Shown piece after piece: positions 35,493 through 44,831 of a stretch of 64,000 bases of DNA. The number at the start of each line of letters is the position of its first letter. Position 1 is the stretch's first letter. Origin of the DNA: Streptomyces globosus (lineage in GTDB: Bacteria; Actinomycetota; Actinomycetes; Streptomycetales; Streptomycetaceae); contig NZ_CP030862.1 in NCBI RefSeq assembly GCF_003325375.1, positions 1,677,501 to 1,741,500 on the forward strand, in the 5' to 3' direction. The notes beneath the pieces were generated by a model. The model had not been told where the DNA came from. It saw only the letters and a program-made list of their open reading frames with translations, and ran no database searches. A program made the position numbers and the translations under genes.

Positions 35493-36824
35493 ATGACCGA
35501 GCAGAACGAGAAGCAGTCACTGGTCGGGGAGGAGTACGAGGTCGAGGTCGGCCCCGTCGCGCACGGCGGCCACTGCATCGCCCGGACCGCCGACGGCCGC
35601 GTCCTCTTCGTCCGCCACACCCTGCCCGGCGAGAAGGTCGTCGCCAAGGTCACCGAGGGCGACACCGACTCCCGCTTCCTGCGCGCCGACGCGGTCACCG
35701 TCCTGACGGCATCCAAGGACCGCGTCGAGGCCCCGTGCCCGTACGCAGGCCCCGGCCGGTGCGGCGGCTGCGACTGGCAGCACGCGAAGCCGGGTGCGCA
35801 GCGCCGCCTCAAGGGCGAGGTCGTCGCCGAGCAGCTGCGCCGGCTGGCCGGGCTCACACCCGAGGAGGCCGGCTGGGACGGCACCGTCGCCCCCGCCGAG
35901 GGCGACAAGGTCCCCGCAGGCCAGGTCCCGCAGTGGCGCACCCGCGTCCAGTACGCCATCGACGCCGAGGGCCGCGCCGGCCTGCGCAGGCACCGCTCGC
36001 ACGACATCGAGCCCGTCGACCACTGCATGATCGCGGCGCCGGGCGTCTCCGAGCTCGGCATCGAGAAGCGCGAATGGCCGCAGATGGCGACGGTCGAGGC
36101 GATCGCCGCGACCGGCTCGCACGACCGCCAGGTCGTCCTCACCCCGCGCCCCGGCGGACGGCTGCCCCTGGTCGAGCTCGACAAGCCGGTCTCCGTCCTC
36201 CGCGTGGAGGAGAAGGACGGCGCGACGCACCGCGTCCACGGCCGCCCCTTCGTTCGCGAGCGCGCCGACGGCCGCACCTACCGCGTCGGCATGGGCGGCT
36301 TCTGGCAGGTCCACCCGCAGGCCGCCGACACCCTGATCCGCGCCGTCATGCAGGGCCTGATGCCGCGCAAGGGCGAGATGGCCCTCGACCTGTACTGCGG
36401 CGTCGGCATCTTCGCCGGAGCCCTGGCCGAGCGCCTGGGCGAGACGGGCGCGGTCCTCGGCATCGAGTCGGGCAAGCGCGCGGTGGAGGACGCCCGGCAC
36501 AACCTGGCGGACTTCCCCCGCGTCCGCATCGAACAGGGCAAGGTCGAAACGGTCCTCCCGCGCACCGGCATCACGGAGTGCGACCTGGTCGTCCTGGACC
36601 CGCCGCGCGCCGGGGCGGGCAGGCAGACGGTCCGCCACGTGGCCTCCCTGTCGGCCCGCCGCATCGCGTACGTGGCCTGCGACCCGGCGGCCCTGGCCCG
36701 CGACCTGTCGTACTTCGCGGAAGCCGGCTACAAGCCCCGCACACTCCGCGTCTTCGACCTCTTCCCGATGACCCATCATGTGGAGTGCGTGGCGATCCTT
36801 GAGCCTGTCGATAAGGGCCGCTGA
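35493..36824 (+). CDS. TrmA/RlmCD-type RNA m5U methyltransferase with Fe-S motif
   Basis: 443 residues. An N-terminal TRAM domain (about 8-68) binds RNA. Cysteines 82, 90 and 93 in PCPYAGPGRCGGC plus one downstream fit a [4Fe-4S] cluster. The SAM-binding core has LDLYCGVGIFAGAL, and VLDPPRAG with the catalytic cysteine in YVACDPAALARDL. It methylates uracil at C5 in tRNA or 23S rRNA; which one is not decided. This is the last clearly core gene in the window. Confidence 0.92.
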   Translation: MTEQNEKQSLVGEEYEVEVGPVAHGGHCIARTADGRVLFVRHTLPGEKVVAKVTEGDTDSRFLRADAVTVLTASKDRVEAPCPYAGPGRCGGCDWQHAKPGAQRRLKGEVVAEQLRRLAGLTPEEAGWDGTVAPAEGDKVPAGQVPQWRTRVQYAIDAEGRAGLRRHRSHDIEPVDHCMIAAPGVSELGIEKREWPQMATVEAIAATGSHDRQVVLTPRPGGRLPLVELDKPVSVLRVEEKDGATHRVHGRPFVRERADGRTYRVGMGGFWQVHPQAADTLIRAVMQGLMPRKGEMALDLYCGVGIFAGALAERLGETGAVLGIESGKRAVEDARHNLADFPRVRIEQGKVETVLPRTGITECDLVVLDPPRAGAGRQTVRHVASLSARRIAYVACDPAALARDLSYFAEAGYKPRTLRVFDLFPMTHHVECVAILEPVDKGR

Positions 36825-36878
36825 CCTGCGGGTTTGTTGACTGTGCATTATGGGTGCCACGCCCGTTACGGGCGATAT

Positions 36879-36919
36879 CTTGACGCATATTCGACGCACG
36901 TGACGCACGTTTGACGCAC
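36879..36919 (+). repeat. Clustered GACGCA(C/T) direct repeats
   Basis: TTGACGCAT, TCGACGCAC, GTGACGCAC and TTGACGCAC occur in tandem with 10-12 nt spacing between cores, about 55 nt after the methyltransferase stop. Confidence 0.6.
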
Positions 36920-37140
36920 GGGCGGCACGGTTTCTGATGGGTCGTCATGCGTGCTTGGCTACCGCCGGTTGGAGCCTCGGCTGTGTGGTCGGAGGCACCT
37001 TGAGGTGGCTCAGGTACTGGGTGCCGAGCTGTTGACCGCCCTCGCCTCATTCGCTTGTCGGTAGTGACGTTCCGTGAGGCTAGGCGAGGTCCGTGGACCG
37101 TACGCACGTCTGGCGTCCGACAGGGCGTGCTGCCTGCACG

Positions 37141-37191
37141 GGAATGCCGCCCTCCTTACGAGTGCGACAGCTGGTCGGAGGGCGGCATTCC
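37141..37191. repeat. 15-bp perfect inverted repeat
   Basis: GGAATGCCGCCCTCC (37141-37155) and its exact complement GGAGGGCGGCATTCC (37177-37191) with a 21-nt loop. It is not followed by a T-run. It could be a terminator-like structure, an IS end remnant or a recombination site. Confidence 0.6.
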
Positions 37192-37510
37192 GTCGGAGCG
37201 GACGGCACTGTCTACGGTGCATGGGCGCAGCAGTCCTGGCGCACCCTCCTGGGCGGGCGCCAGTCGCGCGGCCACATGCTGGGACGCTGAGCTGCCGGCC
37301 TGGACGGACGACCGAGTCAGCGCTGTGTTCCTCTGGTCACGCTGTGGGCTGACTGTTCCAGTCACTTGGCGGGGGTCCGCCCGTCGATTGCCGGATAGCC
37401 GACGGAGCGCCCGAGGCCCCAGGCTGTGGGCATGACCCGTCGTACTCAGCGGGCCGACGCCGTCCCACCGCTGACCGTGTGCGGGGCAGACCACAGAGGA
37501 AAGGAATCTT

Positions 37511-39310
37511 GTGAACACCGCATCCGCCCCGGAGGAGACGGGTGCCGAGTCCCTGCGCGTCCACGAGACGCTCAAGGCGCTGTACGGATATGTCCGCCCG
37601 CACCGCTGGACTGTCGTGCTCGGTCTGCTGCTGGCGCTGGTGGGCGCCGCCGGAGGGCTGCTCCAGCCGCTGGCCACGAAGGCGCTCGTCGACCGGCTCT
37701 CGTCCGGTGGCACACTCGCCACCATCCTGCTGGCGCTGACCGCACTGGTACTGCTGAGCACGGTGGCCGAGGCGTTCGGCGCCTACGTCCTGGAGCGGAC
37801 GGCCGAGTCGGTCGTGCTGGCCGCTCGCCGCAGCCTGATCGGCCGGATGCTGCGGCTGCGGCTCTCGGCCGTGGACAGGATGCAGCCGGGCGATCTGATG
37901 TCGCGAGTCACCTCCGACACCACGCTGCTGCGGGCCGTCAGCACCCAGGCGGTGGTCAACGCCGCGACCGGGGCGCTCACGCTGATCGCGGCGGTCGTCG
38001 TCATGGCCTTCCTGGATGCTCTGCTGCTGGGTGTCACGCTCGGTGTGGTCGTGGTCGTCGGGGCGGGCGCCGCCCTGGTGATGCCGAGGATCGGGCAGGC
38101 CGCCGAGCGCTCCCAGGCCGCGGTCGGGGAGATGTCCACCGGCCTGGAGCGGGTCTTCGGTGCGTTCCGCACCGTGAAGGCGTCCGGCGCCGAACAGCGG
38201 GAGACCGCTCGCATCGAGGCGTCGGCCCGGCGGGCCTGGCGCCACGGCGTGCGCGGCGCGAAGTGGGAGGCCTTGCTGGGAACGGCGGACAACCTCGCCG
38301 TCGAGCTGGCGTTCCTCGCGGTCCTCGCGGTCGGCGGGGCGCGGGTGGCGTCCGGGGACATCCCCGTCTCCACGCTCATCGCCTTCCTGCTGTACCTCTT
38401 CTACCTGATGGAGCCGGTGTACAAGCTGGTCGAGGCCGCCTCCGCGTACCAGGAGGGCGCGGCCGCGATCTCCCGGATCCAGGAGGTGGACCGCCTCGCG
38501 GCGGAGCCGCCGGCCGCGGACCGGCCGGTGCGGGCCGGGGCGGCGGCCGTACGGCGGCCGGCGGCGGTCCGCTTCGAGAACGTGTCCTTCCGGTACGGGC
38601 CCGGGCTGCCGTACATCCACCGGCGGGTGGACTTCGAGGTGCCGGGCGCCGGGATGACCGCCTTCGTCGGGCCCTCGGGCGCGGGCAAGTCGACGGTCTT
38701 CTCGCTCATCGAGCGGTTCTACGAGACGACCGGCGGGCGCATCCTGGTCGACGGCACGGACATCCGGCAGTGGCCGCTGTCCGAACTGCGGTCCGTCATC
38801 GGGTACGTCGAGCAGGACGCGCCGGTCCTCGCCGGCACGCTGCGGGAGAACCTCGTCTTCAGCGCGCCCGGAGCGACGGATGACGACATCCGCGCCGTCC
38901 TCGTCCGGACGAGGCTCGACACGCTCGTCGAGCGTCTCCCGCACGGCCTGAACACCCTGGTCGGGCACCGCGGCTCGAAGCTGTCCGGCGGCGAGCGCCA
39001 GCGCGTGGCGATCGCCCGCGCGCTGCTGCGCAGGCCCCGGCTGCTGCTCCTGGACGAGGCGACCTCGCAGCTCGACGCGGTCAACGAGCTGGCGATGCGG
39101 GACGTCATCGCAGAGACGGCACGCGATACCACCGTCCTGGTGGTGGCGCACCGCCTGTCCACGGTGACGGACGCGGACCGCATCGTCGTCATGGACGCCG
39201 GCAAGGTCCGCGCGATCGGCACCCATCAGGAACTGGCGGTCGAGGACGAGCTGTACGCACAACTGGCGGCGACCCAGCTCCTGGTCCCGGCCGAGCACCC
39301 CGCCGTGTGA
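37511..39310 (+). CDS. ABC transporter, fused permease/ATPase (exporter type)
   Basis: 599 residues from GTG with AGGAAAGG upstream. Six membrane segments (residues 25-315) are followed by an ATPase domain: Walker A GPSGAGKST near 386, signature LSGGERQRV near 493, Walker B LLLLDEAT and H-loop VVAHRLSTV. It is a homodimeric exporter of drug, lipid or peptide type. It stands alone and ends in a strong terminator. Substrate is unknown; the nearby stress genes suggest detoxification, which is weak inference. Confidence 0.92.
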   Translation: MNTASAPEETGAESLRVHETLKALYGYVRPHRWTVVLGLLLALVGAAGGLLQPLATKALVDRLSSGGTLATILLALTALVLLSTVAEAFGAYVLERTAESVVLAARRSLIGRMLRLRLSAVDRMQPGDLMSRVTSDTTLLRAVSTQAVVNAATGALTLIAAVVVMAFLDALLLGVTLGVVVVVGAGAALVMPRIGQAAERSQAAVGEMSTGLERVFGAFRTVKASGAEQRETARIEASARRAWRHGVRGAKWEALLGTADNLAVELAFLAVLAVGGARVASGDIPVSTLIAFLLYLFYLMEPVYKLVEAASAYQEGAAAISRIQEVDRLAAEPPAADRPVRAGAAAVRRPAAVRFENVSFRYGPGLPYIHRRVDFEVPGAGMTAFVGPSGAGKSTVFSLIERFYETTGGRILVDGTDIRQWPLSELRSVIGYVEQDAPVLAGTLRENLVFSAPGATDDDIRAVLVRTRLDTLVERLPHGLNTLVGHRGSKLSGGERQRVAIARALLRRPRLLLLDEATSQLDAVNELAMRDVIAETARDTTVLVVAHRLSTVTDADRIVVMDAGKVRAIGTHQELAVEDELYAQLAATQLLVPAEHPAV

Positions 39311-39318
39311 GTGGAGTG

Positions 39319-39364
39319 CTCAGCCGGTCTGCCCCCGCCGAACGGCGGGGGCAGACCGGCTGAG
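39319..39364 (+). terminator. Strong intrinsic terminator after the ABC exporter
   Basis: Perfect long stem, arms 39319-39339 and 39344-39364 (CTCAGCCGGTCTGCCCCCGCC and complement, 21 bp), separated by a short GAAC-type loop. Confidence 0.85.
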
Positions 39365-39493
39365 TGGCTGAGTGGCGGCGGACAGTCGTCGGGTACCGGC
39401 GCACCGGACAGCGCGTGAGGCTGAGGGCAGCGCCGCGCGTCACCGGGCGGTTCGCTGCTGCGTGCTCTGTCCGCCACCTCTCTTGGAGGCCCC

Positions 39494-40246
39494 ATGCCCG
39501 TCCTCATGGCCAAGGGCCGGCAGGTTCCCCTGCGCACGGCGGACGGCCGCCCGCTCCATCTGATGCGGATGGCCATCGGCCGGCGGTCCGCTCCGCGCTC
39601 TGGTTCGCTCTGCCCAGGTCGGCGCGGCCGCTTCGGCGCCTTCGGCCTGCTGTACGGCCAAGGCCGTTTTCCTGACGCGGTGTTCGCCGATAGTCCCGCC
39701 CACCCGGACGGCTCCATCGAGCACTTCGCCGGCCCGGTGGTGGAGAACGTCGCGGGCGAGGAGGGCAAGGAGTCGTTCGTCGCCCGTCTGCCCCGGCTGC
39801 CTCCGCACGCGGACCGCCTTGAGTTCGGCGTCAGTTCCTTCGACGGCAGCACCTTCGAGGCCGTGCAGAGCGCGCACTGCCGGATTGTCGACGACGGCCT
39901 GGGCCACAAGCTGGCCCGGTACGCGTTTCCCGCCCACGGCCTCCACGCGGCGCTGATCATGGCGGCGGTGACCCGCGCTGGTGGCGCCGGGACCATGAAG
40001 GCCCTCGGTGCGCCGGTGGCGTGTACCACCTTCGCCTTGCCTCCTCCGGGCCGCCGAGGCGTGACCCGGTCGGCCCACGAAAGCAGGACGCTGCCGAGCA
40101 CGCCGGCCCCGGCGCCGCCGCCCAACAGGTTTTTTTGGTGCGGGATATGGTGCCGGACCCGGCGCCCGTGCACGCTGTGCAACGCGCGTAGAACTGCCAT
40201 ACGGAGGACACCCTCCGGTCCCCCGCGCGCAATCCAGCCCGCATAG
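39494..40246 (+). CDS. Diverged TerD-domain protein with an odd C-terminal extension
   Basis: 250 residues. The first 190 align with TerD: MAKGRQVPLRTADG, HPDGSIEHF, and FDGSTFEAVQSAHCRIVDD with LARYAF. The last 60 residues (after about APVACTTFA) are Pro/Arg/Cys-rich and unrelated to TerD, as if the original stop was lost. Acidic calcium-binding residues around the GDNLTG position are changed (FAGPVVENVAGEE), so calcium binding may be weakened. GGAGG lies 5-6 nt before the ATG. It is a separate, diverged member of the local TerD group. Confidence 0.72.
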   Translation: MPVLMAKGRQVPLRTADGRPLHLMRMAIGRRSAPRSGSLCPGRRGRFGAFGLLYGQGRFPDAVFADSPAHPDGSIEHFAGPVVENVAGEEGKESFVARLPRLPPHADRLEFGVSSFDGSTFEAVQSAHCRIVDDGLGHKLARYAFPAHGLHAALIMAAVTRAGGAGTMKALGAPVACTTFALPPPGRRGVTRSAHESRTLPSTPAPAPPPNRFFWCGIWCRTRRPCTLCNARRTAIRRTPSGPPRAIQPA

Positions 40247-40334
40247 AACTGCCCTGCCGCCACGGTGTGTTCCTCACGGAACCCCGGTGCGGTATTCCGC
40301 GAACCGTCCGCAACCGCTCGCGAAAGGCACCCCC

Positions 40335-42059
40335 ATGTCACCTCGTCGCATACCTGCCAGACGCCCCCGCCGTACCGCCGCGCTCGGCGCCGCCTGCCTG
40401 GCCGCCGCCCTGACGCTGGCCACGCTCGTCACCGCCCCCACGGCGAACGCCGCCGCCTCGGTTCCGTCGCAGGGATCGGCGACGCAGCTCGACGTCGGCA
40501 ACTGGAACGTCGAGTGGTTCGGCGCGCCGAACTATGGCCCGACCGACGAAGCGCTTCAGCAGCAGAACGTGCACGACGTCATGGCGGGCACCGACATGGA
40601 CGTGTGGGGCCTCTCCGAGGTCGTCAGCACCTCGGCCTTCAACACCCTCGTGGCGGGCATGCCCGGGTACACCGGGGTCGTGGCCAACGACCCGATCGTG
40701 ACGAACGGGGCCCAGTACTACTCGGACTTCGGCAACACCGAGCAGAAGGTCGCCCTCGTCTGGCGCTCCGGCATGGCCACCCTGGTGAGCGCGAAGGTCA
40801 TCCTGACCGACCAGAACAGCAACTTCGCCGGCCGTCCGCCGGTGGAGTTCACGCTGCGCGGCACTTTCGACGGTGTCACCCGTGACCTCGTCTTCATCGT
40901 CCTGCACGCGAAGGCCGGTTCCACCCAGGACGCGTGGAACCTGCGCAATCCCGCGTCGCAGGCCCTGAAGTCGTACCTCGACACGACCTACCCCACGCAG
41001 AACGTCTTCGTCCTCGGTGACTGGAACGACGACGTCGACACCTCCATCACGTCCGGGCAGGCCTCCCCGTACGCCAACTTCGTGAACGACGCGGCACGCT
41101 ACACCTTCCCGACGCGGGCCCTCTCGCTGGCGGGCGTACCGTCGACGACGGGCTACCCGGACTTCATCGACCACCAGCTCAACACCAACGAGGTGCAGGC
41201 CAAGTACGTCGCGGGCTCGGCGAAGGCCTTCCAGCCCCAGGCCTACGTCCCGAACTACGCGACGACGACGAGCGACCACTACCCGGTGCTGGCCCGCTAC
41301 GACTTCACCCTCGGCGGTGGCGGTGGTACGAACCAGCCGCCCACGGCCTCGTACACATCTTCCTGCACCGCTCTCACCTGTACGTTGACCGACGGCAGCA
41401 CCGACTCCGACGGCACCGTCGTGAGCCGCAGCTGGAGCTTCGGCAACGGTCAAGCCTCGACGGCGACGAACCCGACCGTGACCTACGCGTCGGCCGGAAC
41501 GTACACGGTCTCGCTGACGGTGACGGACAACGGCGGAGCCACCCACACCACGACCCAGAACCTCACCGTCACCACCGACAGTGGCGGCGGACCCGCGAAC
41601 GTCATCATCAACGAGGTACTGGCCAACGAACCGGGCAGCAGCACCGCCGGCGAGGCCATCGAAATCGTGAACACCGGTGGCACGGCCATCGACATCGGCG
41701 GCTGGACCCTCCGGGACGGGACGGCAGTGCGCCACACGTTCGCGGCCGGTACGACGCTGCAGCCCGGCAAGGCGATCACTGTGTTCGGCGCGGGCTCGGC
41801 GATCCCCGGTGGCATCGTCGCGGTGGCGGCCGGCACCGGCGGCCTCAGCCTGTCCAACAGCGGTGACCAGGTCATCCTGCGGGATTCGACCGGAACGACG
41901 GTCCAGTCGATGACCTACACCTCAAGCCAGGCCAACTCCGACGGCGTTTCCGTCAACCGAAACCCCGACGGCTCGGCGACCGGCGGCTGGGCCAAGCACC
42001 ACACCATCAGCTCGCTGACCAGCTCGCCCGGCCGGCACGCCGACGGAACGGCCTACTGA
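40335..42059 (+). CDS. Secreted endonuclease/exonuclease/phosphatase with PKD and lamin-tail domains
   Basis: 574 residues. A signal peptide (Arg-rich, hydrophobic core, ANA-A site near 37-40) starts the protein. The EEP nuclease domain (about 48-325) has NWNVEW, GLSEVV, LGDWNDDVD and the SDHYPVL end motif. A PKD beta domain (about 335-413, SFGNG, YASAGTYTV) and a C-terminal lamin-tail domain (about 420-560, NEVLANE, GGWTLRDG) follow. This is an extracellular DNase or phosphodiesterase with adhesion modules, likely for nutrient scavenging or competition. The ATG at 40335 has GAAAGG upstream and is preferred over 40287. Confidence 0.9.
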   Translation: MSPRRIPARRPRRTAALGAACLAAALTLATLVTAPTANAAASVPSQGSATQLDVGNWNVEWFGAPNYGPTDEALQQQNVHDVMAGTDMDVWGLSEVVSTSAFNTLVAGMPGYTGVVANDPIVTNGAQYYSDFGNTEQKVALVWRSGMATLVSAKVILTDQNSNFAGRPPVEFTLRGTFDGVTRDLVFIVLHAKAGSTQDAWNLRNPASQALKSYLDTTYPTQNVFVLGDWNDDVDTSITSGQASPYANFVNDAARYTFPTRALSLAGVPSTTGYPDFIDHQLNTNEVQAKYVAGSAKAFQPQAYVPNYATTTSDHYPVLARYDFTLGGGGGTNQPPTASYTSSCTALTCTLTDGSTDSDGTVVSRSWSFGNGQASTATNPTVTYASAGTYTVSLTVTDNGGATHTTTQNLTVTTDSGGGPANVIINEVLANEPGSSTAGEAIEIVNTGGTAIDIGGWTLRDGTAVRHTFAAGTTLQPGKAITVFGAGSAIPGGIVAVAAGTGGLSLSNSGDQVILRDSTGTTVQSMTYTSSQANSDGVSVNRNPDGSATGGWAKHHTISSLTSSPGRHADGTAY

Positions 42060-42108
42060 GCCCCGGTCCATCGGCTCGACTGCGACAGACGGCCGAGGGC
42101 CGTCGGAG

Positions 42109-42141
42109 CCGGGGCGGGCCGTCAAGGACCGCCCGCCCCGG
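42109..42141. terminator. Bidirectional terminator between the secreted nuclease and DUF418 genes
   Basis: CCGGGGCGGGC (42109-42119) pairs perfectly with GCCCGCCCCGG (42131-42141); the loop can extend the stem by CGTC/GAC pairing. Confidence 0.75.
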
Positions 42142-42148
42142 CCCGGCG

Positions 42149-43435
42149 TCATCGCACGTACTTCGCCGGCTTGGTCGCGGCGTTGAGCAACGCCTCCAGC
42201 GGCCCGCGGCGGAAGAACCGGGACCAGACCGCGGCGAACACGATCGCGCACAGGATGTACGTGAGCACGGGCACCCACGACGTCGTCGTGCCGGAGCCGG
42301 AGGCGGGCCACGCGGACTGTGCGAGGAAGTGACCGACGTACGCCGTCAGGGACATGGTGCCCACGGCGATGACCGGCCTCGCCAGACGGCGCAGGCGTGC
42401 CACGCGGTCCATCAGCACCGTCGCGCCCACGATCACGAGAATCGCGACGCCCACGCTGCCGATGATGTCGAACGTGGTGCCGGTGTGCGGGCCGGCACCC
42501 AGGAGGTCCGAGGCGGACGATATGAGCTGCTCACTGGAGCCACTGCCGCCGGACCCCGGTCCGGATCCGCTGAAGCCGGACCCGGAGCTGCCGGACCAGG
42601 ACCCGGAGCCGGTGGACGATCCACCGGTTGCCGTGAACACCGCGTCCTTGCCCGCCAGCAGCAGCGACAGGCCGTACGCGGCCACGGTGAGGGCGGCGCC
42701 AAGGGCGGCCAGGCGCCGCTGGACGGAGGCGGCCGACAGGTCGAGGCGGGCCAGCGCCATGCCGGCGATCACGAACGGCATCCACGTGATCGTCGGATAG
42801 AGGCCCGTGAGGAGCAGATCGATCACTCCCACGCCGTTGAGCTTCTCGAGCGGGTCGTAGGCGTTGATGCTCTGCTGGACCGATTCGTTCAGCCACGCGC
42901 GCAGGACGAACGCCAGCTGGGGTGTGACGAGCGCGAGCCCGGCCGCGATGGTGGCCAGTGCCTTGGCGGACAGCCGCAGCAGGGGCAGGGCGAGGAGGAA
43001 GTACACGCCGTAGAAGCCGAGGATGACGACGTCCCCGTATTCGATCGCCAGCACGCTGCCCAGGGCCAGCAGGATCACGGCGCGTTTCGCGATCCGGGCC
43101 TTCGCCTGCCGGCCCGCCAGGCCGGTCTTCGGCTCACGGCGGCCGGCGATCAGCATCAGCGAGAACCCGGCGAGGGTGGCGAACAGGACCGACGAGTGCC
43201 CGTCGGCCAGGTACCGGACCCAGGTGCCGAACCCGGTCGTGGCCTCAAGCGGCGGGCCGATGTGCACGACGTACATGCCGAACACCGCGAGCGCGCGGGC
43301 CAGGTCCACGCCGACGAGACGACCCATCGAGGGGCCGCCCGAGGGCTTCCCGGCGGACTCGGACGAGGTACGGAGTCCTGGAGGCGAAGTCTCCTGCGGA
43401 GCTGACGTCGCCTGCGACGGCTGTATCTGTGTCAT
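42149..43435 (-). CDS. DUF418 / heparan-acetyltransferase-like membrane protein
   Basis: 428 residues with about 10 membrane segments. The start RLVGVDLARALAVFGMYVVHI matches the HGSNAT/DUF1624 catalytic region, where Asp and His act in acyl transfer, and RRGPLEALL near the end is the DUF418 signature. A 30-residue Gly/Ser-rich stretch (about 274-303) lies between membrane segments, an unusual low-complexity insert. It may acetylate a cell-surface glycan. GGGAGA precedes the ATG. Confidence 0.85.
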   Translation of the reverse strand: MTQIQPSQATSAPQETSPPGLRTSSESAGKPSGGPSMGRLVGVDLARALAVFGMYVVHIGPPLEATTGFGTWVRYLADGHSSVLFATLAGFSLMLIAGRREPKTGLAGRQAKARIAKRAVILLALGSVLAIEYGDVVILGFYGVYFLLALPLLRLSAKALATIAAGLALVTPQLAFVLRAWLNESVQQSINAYDPLEKLNGVGVIDLLLTGLYPTITWMPFVIAGMALARLDLSAASVQRRLAALGAALTVAAYGLSLLLAGKDAVFTATGGSSTGSGSWSGSSGSGFSGSGPGSGGSGSSEQLISSASDLLGAGPHTGTTFDIIGSVGVAILVIVGATVLMDRVARLRRLARPVIAVGTMSLTAYVGHFLAQSAWPASGSGTTTSWVPVLTYILCAIVFAAVWSRFFRRGPLEALLNAATKPAKYVR

Positions 43436-43544
43436 ATGAGGAATCTCCCGGTCCGGTAGGGAAGCGGACTATCCGGCAGGCTTCGGTGGCACCCGTGCCG
43501 ACCGGCCGGGACCACCCCGCCGACCGGCAGGCCGGGCGGGCGGA

Positions 43545-44126
43545 TCAGAGGTGGCGGTCGATGGTGGGGAGGAGGTCCTGGAAGGTGGCCCCGGAGGCGG
43601 GTTCACCAAGGGCGGTCAGCTGCCACGCCCCGTTGATGCGGGAGATCTTGGCCATGACCTGGGCGGTGTGGCGGCCGCCGCCGGACAGGGTGTAGCGGGC
43701 GAGTTCGGCCCCCGTGGAGTCGTCCACCAGGCGGCAGTAGGCGTTCTCGACCTCGTCGAAGGTCGCGCCGGTGAAGGAGTTCACGGTGAAGACGATCTGG
43801 TCCACTTCCGCCAGCATCCGCGTGAAGTCGACCGTGATGGCCTCGTCGTCCCCCGGCCCGTCACCGCCGGTGCGGTTGTCGCCGGAGTGCTTCACGGCAC
43901 CGAAGATGCCGGTCAGGTGCTGGAAGTAGACGACGTCCACGACGCGCCGGCCCGCGTACAGGACCGCGGAGGCGTCGAGGTCGATCTCCGTGGGGCCCAT
44001 CAGCCTGCCGAGGAAGCCCGTGCGCGTCCGCGGCTGCCATCCCAGCCCCATCCGTACGTGACTGAGGGGGGTCGTGTCGGGCTTGGTCAGGCTGATCCTC
44101 TGGCCCTTGGTGAGGTTGAGGGACAT
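43545..44126 (-). CDS. TerD family protein (TerZ/TerX-like)
   Basis: 193 residues, full-length TerD. KGQRISLTKPDTTPLSHVRMGLGW opens the fold (residues 7-30; key K7-Q9, R25, W30). The calcium-site segments are IDLDASAVL, HSGDNRTGGDGPGDDE and FDEVENAYCRLVD. TerD proteins bind Ca2+ and are linked to tellurite, oxidative and phage stress and, in Streptomyces, to differentiation. It lies 129 nt downstream of terD on the same strand, with which it is likely co-transcribed. Confidence 0.92.
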   Translation of the reverse strand: MSLNLTKGQRISLTKPDTTPLSHVRMGLGWQPRTRTGFLGRLMGPTEIDLDASAVLYAGRRVVDVVYFQHLTGIFGAVKHSGDNRTGGDGPGDDEAITVDFTRMLAEVDQIVFTVNSFTGATFDEVENAYCRLVDDSTGAELARYTLSGGGRHTAQVMAKISRINGAWQLTALGEPASGATFQDLLPTIDRHL

Positions 44127-44255
44127 GCGTACTCCCGGGTGGGTCGAGTCGAAGGGGGTGGCCGGGCCCGGACGGCGGCCGGCTGGGAGGGCCCGTCGGC
44201 CGCGCGTGGTGGGGATGTCCACGCGGGCGGGGCTGCGGGACGGGTGTCCCGGAGG

Positions 44256-44831
44256 TCAGAGGCTGACGCCGAAGTCCTGGGCGATGCCGACGAGGCCGGA
44301 GACGTAGCCTTGGCCGACGGCGCGGAACTTCCATTCCGCGCCGCTGCGGTAGAGCTCGCCGAAGACCATCGCGGTCTCGGTGGCGGCGTCCTCGCTGAGG
44401 TCGTAGCGGGCGATCTCGACCCCGTCGGCCTGGTTCACCACCCGGATGTAGGCGTGGCGCACCTGACCGAAGTTGTGGGCGCGGGCGGCGGCGTCGTGGA
44501 TGGAGACCGGAAAGACGATCTTCGCCACGTCGGCGGGTACGGTGGCGAGGTTCACCTTGATGACCTCGTCGTCGCCGGCGCCTTCACCGGTGAGGTTGTC
44601 GCCGGTGTGCTCGACCGAACCGTCCGGGCTGGTGAGGTTGTTGTAGAAGACGAAGGACGCGTTGGAGGCGACCTTGCCGCTCTCGCCGCACAGCAGCGCG
44701 CTCGCGTCCAGGTCGTAGTCGGTGCCCGTGGTGGTGCGTACGTCCCAGCCCAGGCCGACCTGGACCGCGGCGAGACCCGGAGCCTCCTTGCTCAGCGAGA
44801 CGTTGCCGCCCTTGGACAGCGAAACACTCAT
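44256..44831 (-). CDS. terD: TerD family protein
   Basis: 191 residues, canonical Ter[17 protein letters not shown] at the N-terminus, then [24 protein letters not shown] (Ca2+ sites) and [22 protein letters not shown]. The start overlaps the stop of the small membrane protein gene (ATGA), so translation is probably coupled. No other ter genes (terA-F with terC membrane protein) are visible here, so this is a partial ter-like set. Confidence 0.95.
   Translation of the reverse strand: MSVSLSKGGNVSLSKEAPGLAAVQVGLGWDVRTTTGTDYDLDASALLCGESGKVASNASFVFYNNLTSPDGSVEHTGDNLTGEGAGDDEVIKVNLATVPADVAKIVFPVSIHDAAARAHNFGQVRHAYIRVVNQADGVEIARYDLSEDAATETAMVFGELYRSGAEWKFRAVGQGYVSGLVGIAQDFGVSL

Larger units (their letters stand above)
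36825..37510. other. 686-nt non-coding region at the core/accessory border
   Basis: No convincing gene. It has four GACGCA-containing direct repeats at about 36879-36919 and a 15-bp hairpin at 37141-37191. Base composition is more mixed (AT-richer) than flanking genes. The region looks like remnants from an insertion or deletion event, but no recombinase or attachment core is recognisable. Confidence 0.5.

Noticed and set aside
37055..37435. Small frames in the gap before the ABC exporter
   Set aside because: No ribosome site and atypical composition; one frame crosses the inverted repeat.
36825..37510. CRISPR array or tRNA attachment site
   Set aside because: The GACGCAC repeats are too short and irregular for CRISPR, and no tRNA 3' end or integrase is present.
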